Numbered from the stretch's first letter, positions 35,886 through 48,500 are shown. The stretch: DNA of 64,000 bases from Puccinia triticina (GCF_026914185.1 NC_070574.1:3748501-3812500); one strand, 5' to 3'. The notes: generated by a model from the letters alone, not told the origin. Translations and numbers: made by a program.

Positions 35886-37194
35886 ATGTCTCCATCTTCT
35901 TTGCGCGATCGGACCATCAATCTGGGTGCCGGGCCATGCACCCTGCCGACATCGATCCTGGAAACCGCAGCCCAAGGCTTGCTGGACTATGAGGGGACGG
36001 GGATGGGCCTGGTCGAGCTATCGCATCGATCGAAGGACTTCCAAAAGCTGAATTCGGGCACGATCGACGATCTACGCACCGCCTTGGCCGTCCCAGAAAA
36101 CTTCGAGATCCTGTTCATGCAAGGAGGGGGCTTGACTCAATTCTCCTGCGTGGTCATGAACCTGGTCAACCAATTCAGACTGAAAAACAAATCAGATCCG
36201 TCAGATCAAGTCTTGGTTGATTATCTGATCACTGGCAGTTGGAGTCTCAAGGCCTCTAAGGAGGCTGCACGACTAGGCTGCCAAGTCAATATCGTAGCAG
36301 ATGGCCGTCGATCCAGTCCGGACTCGAAGTCGTTTAGTTCCATTCCACAGCCGATAGACTGGAAGCTATCTGACCAAGTCGATCAACCTAAATCAACTCC
36401 GGCGTTCTTATACTACTGCGATAACGAGACCGTCCATGGGGTCGAATTCCAATCGCCTGGACTTCCAATCGACCAACTACCGGCAGCCTACCAAGAAAAT
36501 GTCCCTCTGGTCGCTGACATGTCGTCCAACATCTTATCGCGCAAGATCTCTCCTCAGCTTTGGAAACGCCTCGGAGTTGTCTTCGCTGGAGCTCAGAAAA
36601 ACATGGCCCCCTCCGGCCTCACAGTCGTCATCGTCCGTAAGGATCTCATCACCAATCTCGACGACGCCGTCCCGTTCGGAGGATTTAGGGTGCCAGATAT
36701 GCTGAGCTACAAAAACATGGCCGACCATCAATCGCTTTACAACACCCCGCCGATGTTCTCAATCTACGTCTGCAATTTGGTCTTGGCAGATTTATTATCA
36801 AAGGGTGGAGTTGGTGCGATCGAAGAGATCAACAGCCAGAAGTCTAGAATGGTTTATCACGTGATTGATGAAAGTCGAGGTTTCTACATCAATGCAATCG
36901 AACAAAACGCTCGGAGCAGAATCAACATCATCTTCAATTGTCGAGGCGGGGCGTCCATCGAAGATCAATTCGTGCTTGAAGCTGAAAAATCGAGCGGAAT
37001 CAAACAGATTAAAGGCCACAGGTAAGCGCTAATCTGAAGACTATCATTTCTGCGGCTGTCTGATTTCTTTCTTCCCTATGAATTTGCTATCTAGGTCGAT
37101 AGGCGGGATTCGTGTTTCATTATATAATGCAGTCACATTAGATCAAGTAAAAGTGTTGTGTAACTTCATGAAGGATTTTATGTCCAAAAATTAA
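35886..37194 (+). CDS. SER1: Phosphoserine aminotransferase
   Basis: Two exons, 35886-37021 and 37095-37194, giving 411 aa, the usual family length (about 360-420). The enzyme converts 3-phosphohydroxypyruvate and glutamate to O-phosphoserine and 2-oxoglutarate, the second step of serine synthesis in the cytosol; it needs pyridoxal phosphate. Family marks are [11 protein letters not shown] at the N-terminus, [39 protein letters not shown] and the cofactor-binding lysine in [11 protein letters not shown] (Lys238). The spliced C-terminus reads [16 protein letters not shown], the conserved substrate-contact segment. The intron falls within that segment (donor GTAAGC, acceptor CTATCTAG) in phase 2 and the join is exact. 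The gene stands alone, with no other serine-pathway gene near it. Confidence 0.96.
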
Positions 37195-38034
37195 ACAATA
37201 GAGAAAAATTAAGCCCACTTATTGTGGAGGTCCGGCACTCCTAAAAGATAACGACCCACGTCACATACTCAAGACAAACAGACTGTACGCATAGAACTCT
37301 TTCCCGCCGAATCTTATCCTACTTAATGACATTGAAGTGATCCAATTATAAACACCAGGCGGGGAGAAAAATGCTAGCTTCTCTCTCCTTATTTACATTC
37401 ATTGTTCGCTTTCACCTTCACCTTCACCTGGGGTGACAATGACATTCGTACCCTGGCATGTATGTACCTGGTTTCCTACATGTTCGTATGATGCAAGCTG
37501 AAGGCTTGCTTCGGTAAGTAGTTACTTGAGACGTGTGAGCAGGTGGCACCTTGACTTCCGAGCTATGATGCCCCGGAGATCGGCAATGCATGAATGCACA
37601 TCCCAGTCGCCCGAAGTGTGTGCTGGCCTGCGTTGGTCAGTCACAGTGTCCATCGAGCTTGACTTCTCGGAGGCAGCCGCACAACCAAACTCAGCAATGG
37701 GAGGGAGACCGAGACCCCGCGGGACCCTCCTCCAAAGAGGCTAAATAAGCTTATCTCACCCCGAGGCCCGGCCGCATTGCGTCGACCGGAGTGAGAAGAA
37801 GAGAAACACATTTCAACAATTTGTAGAAACTTTCTTGATGGGGATGGCAATTCACATCTCGAGCATACACAATGGCCTTTCTTGAAGCAGTGTGTTAATG
37901 TATTTTTTATATAAATTGAAGGGAGAAAAAGAAAAGACATGGGAGCAAGTTAAGCCCCTCCCGCACTCGGTGCGTTCGGCGGAGAGGCTGTCCAAGCTCG
38001 AGGGAAGAGATCCTCAGAAAGTTTTGTTACATGT
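37195..38034. other. Convergent intergenic region
   Basis: Lies between the 3' ends of SER1 and eIF3g. No exon recognised; the sequence CACCTTCACCTTCACCT near 37408 is a short CACCTT repeat. Confidence 0.5.
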
Positions 38035-39199
38035 TTATTTAGCCTCTCTTTCGCCACGGGGTAAGCTCCACATGCTACAAAAGAAGATGTTTTGTTAATC
38101 AGGACCGGGATGGTGTTGAGGGATCAGTTGGTAAACAGGGGACATACCATCCCAAGATCAAATGGTCGTAGGGTAGGCCGTTGATCTTTTTCATGGCGCG
38201 CTCAGCCTCCATCCGATCTTCGAAGCTGACGAATGCGAAACCTTTACACAAGCCAGTGTCTTGATCTTTACCGACGTAGATCCTCGAGATCCTTCCGAAT
38301 CGGCCGAAGAGGTCCCACAGGTCGCTCTCCTGGACGTCCTCGGACAGGTTGGTAACCCGGAGCGTGGGCAGGTCGTCCCTGTTCGGTTTCTGCATCGAGT
38401 CGCCTCGTTTGGCGCCGTCTCGTTGGGATGGCGGCACATATTTGCCTGTCCCGCCAGCGGCGCCGGTGCTGTTTTGAGCTTGCGAGGCTGCGGGCCCATC
38501 TTGTTGGTCTTGGTCCGCTGGAGACAGGACGGGAAAGATGAGGGTGAGCTCAGATGGGTGTGTATGTATTCTAGGGAGAGAGAGAGAACAAACCGGCATC
38601 TCCTCCCAAAACGCCACCGAGGGTTTCCTTGTAGGGACAGCTTGCGGTGAAATGGTCTCCCTGACAGAGTCGACAAGTGATTCGCTTTCCGCCAGGAACG
38701 ATGGTCGCTTTGGTCTGTTCGACGACCGGTTCCTTGTTCGGACCGGCGACGGCGATCTTCAGCTTGATCGCTTCGCCCAGGGTGGTGGTTGCCAGATCCG
38801 GGCCGGACTTCTTGCCCTTCTCCTGGCCGAATTTCGGCCAGGCCTTGCGTGCGGCGACGGTGGGCGAGACCCGAGTGGTGACGAGGGTTCGCTTGATCTT
38901 TCGGACCGTCTTGATCTTCTTCTCGCCCGTCTCATCCCATTTGTATTCGACTATGGTCTTGATGCCCGTCGCCGGGTCGATCTTTTCTGATGGCGGCGGC
39001 AGTTCATCTTCATCTGGTGCGGGGTGTCAGCTCCAGCTGGTGTGGTTGAGTTTGGGGTGTGGATGACAGACCTAATTCGTCGGCCCAAGATGTTTTTGTG
39101 GCAGGGGCGGAACTGTGGAGAGAAGAAAGGGGCGATCAGTGGGCTGCTGTTTTCTGTCTGGTGGGACACGCACAGCTGGGGGGGTGCCAAGGTGGCCAT
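38035..39199 (-). CDS. TIF35: Eukaryotic translation initiation factor 3 subunit G (eIF3g)
   Basis: Five exons on the minus strand: 39199-39174, 39112-39072, 39013-38594, 38517-38148 and 38074-38035, 298 aa with all phases matching. The start is MATLAPPQL, which splices to SAPATKTSWADEL and then DEDELPPPSEKIDPATG, the conserved eIF3g head. A CCHC zinc finger lies at about residues 136-149 (CRLCQGDHFTASCPY). An RRM spans about 213-292 (TLRVTNLSEDV as RNP2; KGFAFVSFED as RNP1). The tail joins as LILGCMWSLPRGE. eIF3g is part of the eIF3 complex on the 40S ribosome and helps scanning and, in yeast, reinitiation. The last splice (38148/38074) is the least certain part. It is divergent from SUV3 with a very short gap between start codons, so both genes probably share a promoter. 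Confidence 0.93.
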
Positions 39200-39285
39200 G
39201 TTGGTTGTCCGTGGGCTGTTCTGGCTGGGGGGTGGTCTGAGATGGGGGTGTGTCGGTGGTGGCGGGGGGATGTCACACAGCCAGG
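39200..39285. promoter_or_regulatory. 86-bp shared bidirectional promoter (eIF3g / SUV3)
   Basis: The eIF3g ATG (39199, minus) and the first in-frame SUV3 ATG (39286, plus) leave 86 bp. The segment is very G-rich on the plus strand (GGGG runs near 39216-39230 and 39262-39269). If SUV3 really starts at 39379, the gap is 179 bp. Either way the two genes must share control DNA. Confidence 0.6.
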
Positions 39286-41360
39286 ATGTCACAGCGCACG
39301 GCGCAGTCCACCCACCACCCAGCCACTGCCCCGCAGGCTTTTCGCCCAGCCAAGGACGGGGGGGTGGATGGGCGGACGATGTTCAGGGAGACGCTGACGA
39401 CCAGCGGCCTGCTCGCAACCCTCGGCCTCGCCCCACCGCACCTGCCCGGCAGACTGCAGGCCATCCAGCAGCTCGCCACCCGCCACAGCCAGCGCCAGCC
39501 ACAGACAGCCCACCCCGGACACTTCCTCAGCTGGGCAGCCGCCCAGCCCACCGACCCCCTCCTCGGAGCCGCTCTCGGCTCGCTCGCCAAGCTCATCGAC
39601 ATCCGCCGCCCCCAAGACCTCTACCCGGATGCCCGCCGCTACAAGCGCCAGATCCATCTCCACGTCGGCCCCACCAACAGCGGCAAGACCCACTCGGCAC
39701 TCAGGGCTCTCCATGCCGCCCACACCGGCGTCTATGCCGGGCCCCTCAGACTGCTCGCCCACGAGGTCTTCACCCGCATCAACGCCGGCCAGGTCGCCCC
39801 CGACCTGCCCCCCCGCCCCTGCAACCTGCTCACCGGCGAGGAGCAGCGCGTCAGCTCGCCCACGGCCGGGCTCACCAGCTGCACGGTCGAGATGCTGTCC
39901 TGCCAGCAGTTCTACGACGTCGTCGTCATCGACGAGATCCAGATGATCGGCGACCCGTTCCGCGGGGACGCATGGACCCAGGCCCTGCTCGGCGTCCAAG
40001 CCAAGGAACTCCATCTCTGCGGCGAAGAGAGCGTGGTCGGACTGGTCGAGCGGCTGGCCGACTCCTGCCAGGACCAGTTCATCCTCCACCGCTACCAGCG
40101 TCTCACCCCGCTCAGGATCGCCGACTCGAGTCTCAAGGGCGACCTCTCCCAGGTCCGAAGGGGGGACTGTCTCGTCACCTTCAGCCGGAATAACATCTAT
40201 GCGCTCAAGAAGGCCATCCAAGAGGCCACCAACCTCAGAGTCGGAATGGCCTACGGGGGTCTGCCTCCCGAAGTCAGAGAGAGAGAGGCCCAGATGTTCA
40301 ACCGCGGCAGTCAGGTCGAAGGCGAAGGCGGATACGACGTCCTGGTCGGTAGTGATGCGATCGGTATGGGCCTCAATCTGTACATCCTTCCCTCAAACAT
40401 ACTTTTCTCTCCCTATCATCATCATCATCTTTCAAAAAAGAAACCCCCGCTGACATTTATTGGTTCCTACACAATCAATCTAGCAAGATTAAACGGGTGA
40501 TCTTCCAGTCCTTGCACAAATTTGACGGCCGCAATGAGGTTCCACTGAGTACTTCACAGATCAAACAGATCGGCGGACGCGCGGGACGGTTTGGGATTTT
40601 GCCCAAGACAGACCAATCCACCGCCCCGGATGGACGACCACGACTGAAGACGACTGAAGAGGGCGGGACGATAGGCGAGGTGCTGACGCTGAACGAGTCG
40701 GACATGAGTCTCCTACGCCACTCGATGGCTGCGCCGTTCGAGAAGATCCACCGGGCGGTGCTCAAGGCGCCATTCACGACGGTCGAGGGGCTGGCCCGAC
40801 GGGCCCCGCCGGGGGTGCGCTACTCGAGCCTGCTCGAGCTGCGTCGCACGCTCACCCTGACCCGGCCGGAATACGCGATCGGGGACGAGAAGAACGCAGC
40901 CTCGATCGCAGACGCGCTCCAACACATCCTCCCCCTCAGCCTCGCCGAGCGCGACCTCTTCTGCTCCGCCCCCGCCGGCGCCAGAAACACGCTCGCCATC
41001 GCCACCTTGCAGCAATGGGCCCACGCGCATGCTCATCGACGGCAGGTCGACTTCATCGGCTGGCTCCGACACGAAAACATCGAGCAAACCATCCAATCCA
41101 TCGAATCCTCCGTCAAACCCAACTCATCATCTACTGCCACTAGCAGTCAACCCAAGAAGCCGAACAGCAAAAACCAGCTCAGGGTAGAACGGATCCACAA
41201 CGAAACCTTGCTCAGATTAGAATCCATTCATAAATGCTTGGTGCTCTACCTCTGGCTCGCCTTCCGTCTCCCCGAATCCTTCGTCCATTTCGACCGCTGT
41301 CAAGAGCTCAAACTTCGCACTGAAACCGTCCTCGGCATCGGGCTCAATTCTATCCCCTAA
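39286..41360 (+). CDS. SUV3: Mitochondrial ATP-dependent RNA helicase SUV3
   Basis: Two exons, 39286-40379 and 40484-41360, giving 656 aa. SUV3 is the helicase of the mitochondrial degradosome and unwinds RNA for 3'-5' decay. Helicase motifs: Walker A GPTNSGKT (residues 128-135), VYAGPLRLLAHEVF, NLLTGEEQ, DEIQM (216-220), the motif V region DVLVGSDAIGMGLNL, which joins by splicing to KIKRVIFQSLHKFDG, and the motif VI stretch IKQIGGRAGRFG. The N-terminus lacks acidic residues at first (MSQRTAQSTHHPATAPQAFR), fitting mitochondrial import; an alternative start is the ATG at 39379. G+C is high and codon use is strongly biased to C/G at third positions, unlike neighbouring repeats. The protein lacks the long N-terminal extension of metazoan SUV3. 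The intron sits inside a conserved block and the splice (donor GTACAT, acceptor ATCTAG) restores it exactly. Confidence 0.95.
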
Positions 41361-43042
41361 TACACCCTCTCTTCCTCTCGCGTGTACTTCTACCAGATAA
41401 GCTATTGGGGGTTCAAAAGTTGAGTTGAGCTTGCGCGAGGGATGGTTGTCCTCCACGTCAGCCCCAAACCCCCCAGAAGCTAGCTTTTGGACTCTTTTCA
41501 AGGATGTATGTAGCTTGAACACCAGATCCAGTCTTGCGATTAGAGCAGCATTCTTTTTTTAGCGCCAGATTGGGGACATCTGCTCTTAAAGGTGGCTAGT
41601 TTGGCTCGCAGCTAACTGGAGGACTTGCCGTCGAGATCTGAGGGTCTCCCTTGCAAAGTGATCTGGAGCCCGAAAGCTGGATTTCTTGGCAATGGGCCTA
41701 TGTCCACAACTGCAAGGCTCCCAGATGTGATGGGATGTGGAGGACTTCCTGCCGATCTGGAACCCCAGAATCTCCCAGATTTCGCAGGGCAGGGAAATCT
41801 AGACAGATCTAGGTTTTGGGATGATCGAGCCCAGATTTCCCCGCGAAATCTGGAAACAACTCCCCTCGATGGCCAGCTCTACACCACGGGAGTGCGCCGA
41901 CGTCGGTTTGCTGATCGTTTTTGCGGGCAACCTGACCCTCCCTGACCCAGCCAAACCGCGGTTTGCAGCCACAGTGTCGGGCCGACCTCAAGCGCTGCCG
42001 CACATCTGACGGCAGCAGGGGCAGGACGTCGACAGGCTGCCCTTGTTCAAACAAATCTCTCAGCGACTCTCCAGGTCGTGAGATTATTGTTTTTGGGCAG
42101 CCAGGAGCGGCCCGTCGGCAATCAGCTGTCGAGCCACCCGTCATGTGAGGGGTGCGTGGGATCATGTACTCGCACCTCTGCCGTGAGAGGCCGTGAGAGT
42201 CCATGAGACACTCGGCGCGCGGCAAAAATATCTTCCAAGCGAGCCTCGAACTGATGTTGCGCTGAAACCCAAGCTTGGACGCACTGCTTCTGCAAACTCG
42301 GCCAAAGACCAATTTGTCGGTTGGCAGGTAGGATTAAAGCATAGCCTGTAGCATCCTCAAGATGGGCTGACCCAATTTTTTGCAAAGTCATTTTTTGTCC
42401 AAAAAAAAAAAAAAAAAAAACTCTTCAATTTTTTTTCTCTTGAGCTCTCACATGAAATAATAACCTCTGAGATGAATAGGAAATGCAACGCTGAGGGAGG
42501 CCTTGACGGCAAGCTGGCGGCAAAACGCGGTCATCTTGACCCAGGTGGGCCTTGAGGAGACAGCTTCCGGGTTGGTTTGACAGCCCTGTGAGCTCAAGTC
42601 TCAAGTATCAGATGTGTCAGAAAAAAGACTGACCGTCGCGATACACCGACAACGTGCTGCCCTGCATTTGCACGGCAGCCCAACAGTGTGTCTTATGTTG
42701 TTGGGTTGTTGCTCCAAGGGAGCCCAGGACGAGGTTGGCTACCGGGCGGCTGACAGGCAGCGCGATTTGGGTCAAGCCACCGGGTCGCCGCCAGGCTTGC
42801 GGCGGATTGACTGAGGTGGTTGCCTGTCGTCAAGAGGTACAGCAGCCTGACGGTTGGAGATCCCAACGACGTGCTGCCCTGCATTCGCACGGCAGCCTGA
42901 CAGGATGGACACCCTGACGCCGTGCTGCCATGCATTCACACGGTAGGCCAATGTGTGTCCCTTTCTTGTTGGGTTGTCGGTCCAAGGGAGCCAAAACCGC
43001 TCTCCTGGTGTACGGGTCATTGGGAGGAGTAGTAACCTGTAG
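41361..43042. other. Repeat-derived intergenic DNA
   Basis: No gene found. A 19-base A run ends near 42420. Between 42650 and 42985 a diverged unit (core GTGCTGCCCTGCATT and a CACGG(C/T)AG end, sometimes followed by TTGTTGGGTTGT...CCAAGGGAGCC) occurs three times, at about 42653, 42871 and 42923. Probably decayed transposon sequence. Confidence 0.5.
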
Positions 43043-43537
43043 TACAGCAATGTCAGAAAAGCTTGCAGCCAGCTTTTGGACCGCTGATTTCAGCCTCAAA
43101 GCCTGTATGGCTCCTGTACGTCAGGAATGCCATCAGAAGAAAGAAACCAGTTTCTTTGTTTTCCACTTTGGGGCCTTGAGGGCCCCGCCATTAGATTCCT
43201 GGAGCAATTTTACCCCATCCGGCCCTTCGCCGCTCCTGCCTCCCTTGCCCCTCGCCCGGCCCGGCCCAGCACCCATGTCAAGCAAAACCAGCCGCCTGAA
43301 CGGGTTTTGACTGCCTGTACAGTTATGGTGTTCAAAATTGCATATGACACTGTTTACATAAAATCCAGATGCCAGCGTGCATAAAACTTAAAGTGACATC
43401 TCCCAGCCAAAATTGCAGTTTATGATTTTATGTAAAAAAATCTTATGCAATTTTGAGTGAAGCTGCATAGGCCTGTGGCTGAAATTCAGAAATTGTTTCA
43501 GCCACAAAATTTGGCAAGCTTTTCTGACATTGCTGTA
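43043..43537. mobile_element. TA-flanked MITE-like element (Tc1/mariner type)
   Basis: Ends are CAGCAATGTCAGAAAAGCTT... and its inverse, perfect over at least 22 bp. Each side has TA (43043-43044 and 43536-43537), the target duplication of Tc1/mariner elements. The 491-bp interior holds no transposase frame, so it would depend on a helper. The middle part (about 43165-43310) is G/C-rich and may be a captured segment. Confidence 0.75.
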
Positions 43538-44063
43538 ACTCCCGTTGTGGTAGACGGAAAAGTGGAAAAATAAAAAGTTTTTTCTATGCCACATAATTAC
43601 CCATAATAGGCCTCAAGATACCATCAAATGGAACCCAGAAATGGAATCTACGGCAAATTTCACCCCTAGTCACCACTGGAAGCACCCCTGGGCCCCCTCT
43701 AGTGTGGAAGTTACACCTCATGGACACCTATCACACGGCCAGCCCCAGTAATCCAGCTGTCACCTGCCTCAACCCAAGTTTCACAGTAGTACACATATAC
43801 ACATCACAGGATACAAACATACATCTCCCTGTCAGGCTACACTCATTACATATTAACTACATACACTCCTTTATATACATAGTATGACATCATTTACACT
43901 GTTTCTGAAGCCTCAGACTTTGTGTATACACTAATTACCCCTGTATGACAGCTCATGCAGTCTACTGTCACATTATGCATGTGGTAGAATGTTCTGTTGT
44001 ATATTCTGACATCATGTATGCACCCCTGGCATGTTTAGAATGTTCTGTTGTATATTCTGACAC
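43538..44063. other. Left flank of the decayed hAT element
   Basis: No gene. The phrase AGAATGTTCTGTTGTATATT occurs twice, 48 bp apart (43987 and 44038), directly before the element starts. Confidence 0.5.
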
Positions 44064-44617
44064 TAGAGAATAACGATTTGGACCCGTTGCTAGGTACCCG
44101 GCACCGCCTGGCGGGTACCGCCGGCACCCGCCGCGCACCCGCTGGGCGGTGCCGGGTGCCTGTTTTTTCGAGAAAAGTGGGGCGGTACCCGCCCATTTGG
44201 CTCTATGGCGGGGGCGGGAGCAAGTACCCTGTGCCAGCCCCTCTAGTCGGGTCCCTCGGAGACTGGAGTTGGGTCCCCCCATTCTTAGTCACCAAGCAGG
44301 TTGCCGGATATCAACCAATCCCTTCTCCGACAACACCAGAGAAGTCACCATGGCTTGTGGGCGCAACCGATTGGAAAATCCCATTGTTGAATCTTTGCCG
44401 CCGCAAGAGGATATTTAAGATACAAGCAAAGCCGATGAAAATAACACTCCAACCAGCACCCAGCCCTCGTGTGGAGGACGAGCATTGACCGATGTGGTGG
44501 CCCCTCTTGTGGCCAGCTATTCAGGAGCATCACCGCCGCCAGCAGGATCATCAAGACTCAAGTTTATTTTCACTTCCCAAGACTCAATTTCCACGCTGGG
44601 GTGGACAGAAATCCGTC

Positions 44618-44774
44618 ATTGGGTCCCGCGACTCAATGAAAGTTGATTAGGTAATCCGACATTGGGTCCCGCGACTCAATGAAAGTTGATTAGGTAATCC
44701 GACATTGGGTCCCGCGACTCAATGAAAGTTGATTAGGTAATCCGACATTGGGTCTTGCGACTCAATGAAAGTTA
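44618..44774. repeat. 43-bp tandem repeat, 3.6 copies
   Basis: Unit starts ATTGGGTCCCGCGACTCAAT and ends GGTAATCCGAC. Copies at 44618, 44661 and 44704 are identical; the partial copy at 44747 has CC to TT (GGGTCTTGCG). It lies upstream of the transposase exons within the hAT element. Confidence 0.95.
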
Positions 44775-45555
44775 TGGTGCAGTCCCGACTCCCCAGGCCT
44801 CAAGATCTCTTCTCATCACATTTCCACCTTCAACTGGCTCCCCTATCTCTCCTTTTCCTTCTGTCCATTTTCCCATCTCCCTTCCTTCTCAGTTCCCCAT
44901 GCCTCTTCAGCTTTCTTGGTCCTAACACAGCGCCTGATGTGGGTTTATTTCCTTGTTTGTTTCTGATTTCTTTCTCTTCTGTTTGTTCTGCCTGTCTTGA
45001 GTGTTTTCTGTTTTCTCTTTCCTCTTTTTATTTTCCTCCCTCTGGTTCTTTTCTTCCTGACTCATCACGCTGTGTTTTCCTTAATTTTCCCTTGTGTTGT
45101 TTCCTTTCTTCTTTTTTATCTTGTTTGTTGTGAGTGTGTGCGCGTGTAGCGCGCGGAGGATGTGATGAAATGTATGTGACATGTCTCCCGGAGTCCAAGT
45201 TCAGCTCGAACTTGGATGATGGGTGGCCATGGCATTCTGATCCCCGGAATACGGACCATCACTGAGCTTATAGATCCTATCTTCAGAGTTTCAACTTACG
45301 GGCTCCGCCCGCCGATCATCCTTCATCAGAGTTTTCCGGATCTTTTTCCTTCCTCTTCCTTAAGATCACATCTCCCTTCCCCTCAAACAAAACAACCGCC
45401 GCCGAGGATCCAAACCCCCGGCGAACTTCTCAAAACCACCCAAAACCCAATAGCTATCCCTGATCCCCCCCATTTTCAGCGCTCACCACCACGGACCACC
45501 CAGCCACGAGGGCAGCCTAAACAGCACCCATCCCCTCACACGACTGCCTTCAATT

Positions 45556-48500
45556 GTACGGACAGGAGTCTCTCACCGATGAGGAGGAGTTATGTGGGTT
45601 TTCTATCTTTTGTTTACATGTTTTTTTTTTTTTTAAAAAAAAATTGGTTATTCATTTACTGATTCTGTTTCTGCATCCAGTAAGGGCTCAGAAAGTCGCC
45701 TCAAACGCCGTCAGTATGGGATATCAATTGTATAAGCCACCACAGCTATCAAATCAGAAGGATAAGTTTGGCAGGCGAATGATTGCTTATGAATGCAAAT
45801 TGTTAGTCAGGTTTCAGGCTCTGCAAACTGTTATGACCGGTATATATAGCTGATTCTCATTCCCTATTCCCGCTCAGATGTAGTACCAAGATCAACCAAC
45901 CAACCTCCGACTCCTCTTGTAGTAATCTTAACAAACACGCGTCCATCTGCCTCCGCAAACACAACCAATCTCGAACTAGTAAATCTTTGGCATCTCTTGG
46001 AATAACAGGAACAGGAGAAATAGATCCGAAAGAAGTGAGTTCTTTTTGGTATTTGATTTTGATATAAGCGATCTGACAGATACAGCCTCAGGTTCCTCAG
46101 CTATGCGCTATATGGTGCGCTGAAGCTGCAAGGCCTTTTTCTGCACTTGTCAATGCCAGTCACAAGGCCATACTCCACCCTATGGTCGTCAAGCATTTAC
46201 CCAATCCGCAATTGGTTTCAAAGGACATCCACCTCCTTTACTCGGCTATCCAACATGAATACCGGGCTGCTTTGAATGTAAGAAATTACAGATTTGATTT
46301 TCTTTTCCTTTGTTTGTTTTTATCACTGACTTCCTTCGATTCTTAGGCACACAACGGTGCATTATATCTAGGAATCAACACATGGCAGTCACCAAATGGA
46401 TACAACATCTTAGGAATTGTCATGTATCAATTAGCAGAAGATCAAACTGGTGATATCAAACTCGAGTCCTTGCCTCTCGACTTTGTTTGCCTTTTGAAAA
46501 GCCACACGGGTGTCTACTTGGCCAACACAGTCTGCTTAGTAGTTGAGAAATTTGGCATTCAAAATAAAGTGTGCCCATTCATTATGTTTTTGTCTTGCTT
46601 CCAATGCTGATCACCATTCATTATGTTTTTGTCTTGCTTCCGACGCTGATCAATAATCCTTTTGTTTGTTTAGATTTGTGGTATAGTGAGCAATAATGCA
46701 AAGAACAACAAAGTGATGGTACGTGAGATCAAGAAACTCAAGTGGCCTCGATTTCAAGGGGAGCCACATTGGATACAATGCTTCGCGCACATCCTAAACC
46801 TCATCGTCCAGGCTATTCTCCGTCCATTTGGAAGTAAGAATCATGCTAACGACAATCACGGCCCAACGGGTGCGGAGGAACATTCGGACGGGTCGGATTC
46901 TGATGATGGCAATGCTGAAGAGCAGATTAGAGTGTAAGTTGCCCAAGAATATATAGTTACTGTAGTGTTTAATTGTCTTATTTTTTTATTTGATCCATGC
47001 TAGGGTTCCACGTGGAGAGAAAGCCCCATCAGAAGATGAATATTCAAGCAACAGCGACAACTCATGTTCTCAACGCGATGTAGATGATGAATCACTTGAT
47101 GAGGCTGACATAGAAAATGCGAGTGAAGAAGAGGATGCCAATACGTACACAACCAATTCTTGTAGACTCACATTGGCAAAGGTAAGGCCAAACATTATTC
47201 AGGATTGAAAACAGTTTGATGGGATCTGACCCTTTTTGGTATAGTTTTGAGTGATTGCAAAGAAACTAAGGTACTCGCCAAATTCCAAGGCTGAATTCAT
47301 CAAGATTTGCGCCGAGAAAGAGTGTGAAACTCCTCATAATATTGAAAGAGATGTAAGTACACAATGGAACTCCACCTGTGCGCAACTCAACAGCATCATT
47401 AGGTGTCAAGCTGCTGTGTAAGTATTCCTTGAGTTCAGATGATCCTTCCTGAATCAAATTTCTGACTCAATGGCTTTACTGTAAGGTTTGAGTGGCAGCG
47501 CCATAAACGGCATGGTGTAGACCGCAAGCATCAATTGAACAAATCCGACTTGGAACTGGCTCGTGATTTGGCGACGGTATTGAACATTTTTAGCAAACAT
47601 AGTAGTGTACATTGACCAAATCACCGACCACCTATCCACCGTTATTAGCAACCTTAAATACCCGCCAGCATTGAGGAATGCCTGCCGGGTTGGAATCAAG
47701 ATAACAAATAAATACTATAGCCTGACTGACAATTCACCTCTTTACAGGATCACAATATGTATGTATTTTTTTCCTTTCATGATTGTCTAGAAGTCAACCT
47801 GCTTACATACCTTGTTTCAGTGCTGCACCCGTTGTTTAAGGACGAGTACTTCAAGCTGGAAAACTGGGATCCATCATGGACAGCTGAAGCCATACGCCTT
47901 GCCCGAGAGATGTGGGTATCACATTATAAGCCCCAACCGATCACCCCTGCCTCATCTGCACGAACTGCTAGCTCAAAGGTGAGTACATTTATTTAATACT
48001 ATCCAGAGTACCTTGGCTCCTCTGGTTGACCAATTGAATGTATTTTGTCTTGTTTTTTCACAGCCCAAGACCGGAATGCTTGCCGGCCTTGGAAATGCCG
48101 CTGCTGCCCAAGGTGGTGACTTATCATCCAACCCATTGGACGAGTGGCTTTGTGGAGGACTTGTGCTCAACGGCGACAAACCTGTGGATCCTCTCCAGTG
48201 GTGGATCCAACAGAAACGGTCTGGCAACACCCATGGCGCTGGATGTTCTATCCTGCCCAGGTGAGCTGAATCTTTACCTACCAAATCCTAGGTTCAATTT
48301 TATCTGATTGATCTACATATTTTTAGCCACATCGGTCAATGTGGAGCAATCATTTAGTTTTGGTCGGGATTATGTTTTGGCAAAGAGACACCAACTTGCA
48401 CCTCAATCTTTGAGTAGAGGTATGACTGTTGCCTTCTACTCAAAGAACAACAAGATCAAACCGGGTACCTTGGCCGATTGGAAACAGGCACTTAAGAACG

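Noticed and set aside
39289..40221. 310-codon minus-strand frame opposite SUV3
   Set aside because: Antisense of a G/C-rich helicase exon; composition only, no domain. The plus-strand helicase motifs are unambiguous.
44618..44774. CRISPR-like array
   Set aside because: Units are directly abutting with no spacers, in a eukaryotic transposon; it is a plain tandem repeat.
45216..45600. Pro-rich frame (IILHQSFPDLFPSS...) as a separate gene
   Set aside because: It overlaps the probable first exon of the hAT pseudogene in another frame and has no domain or start context.
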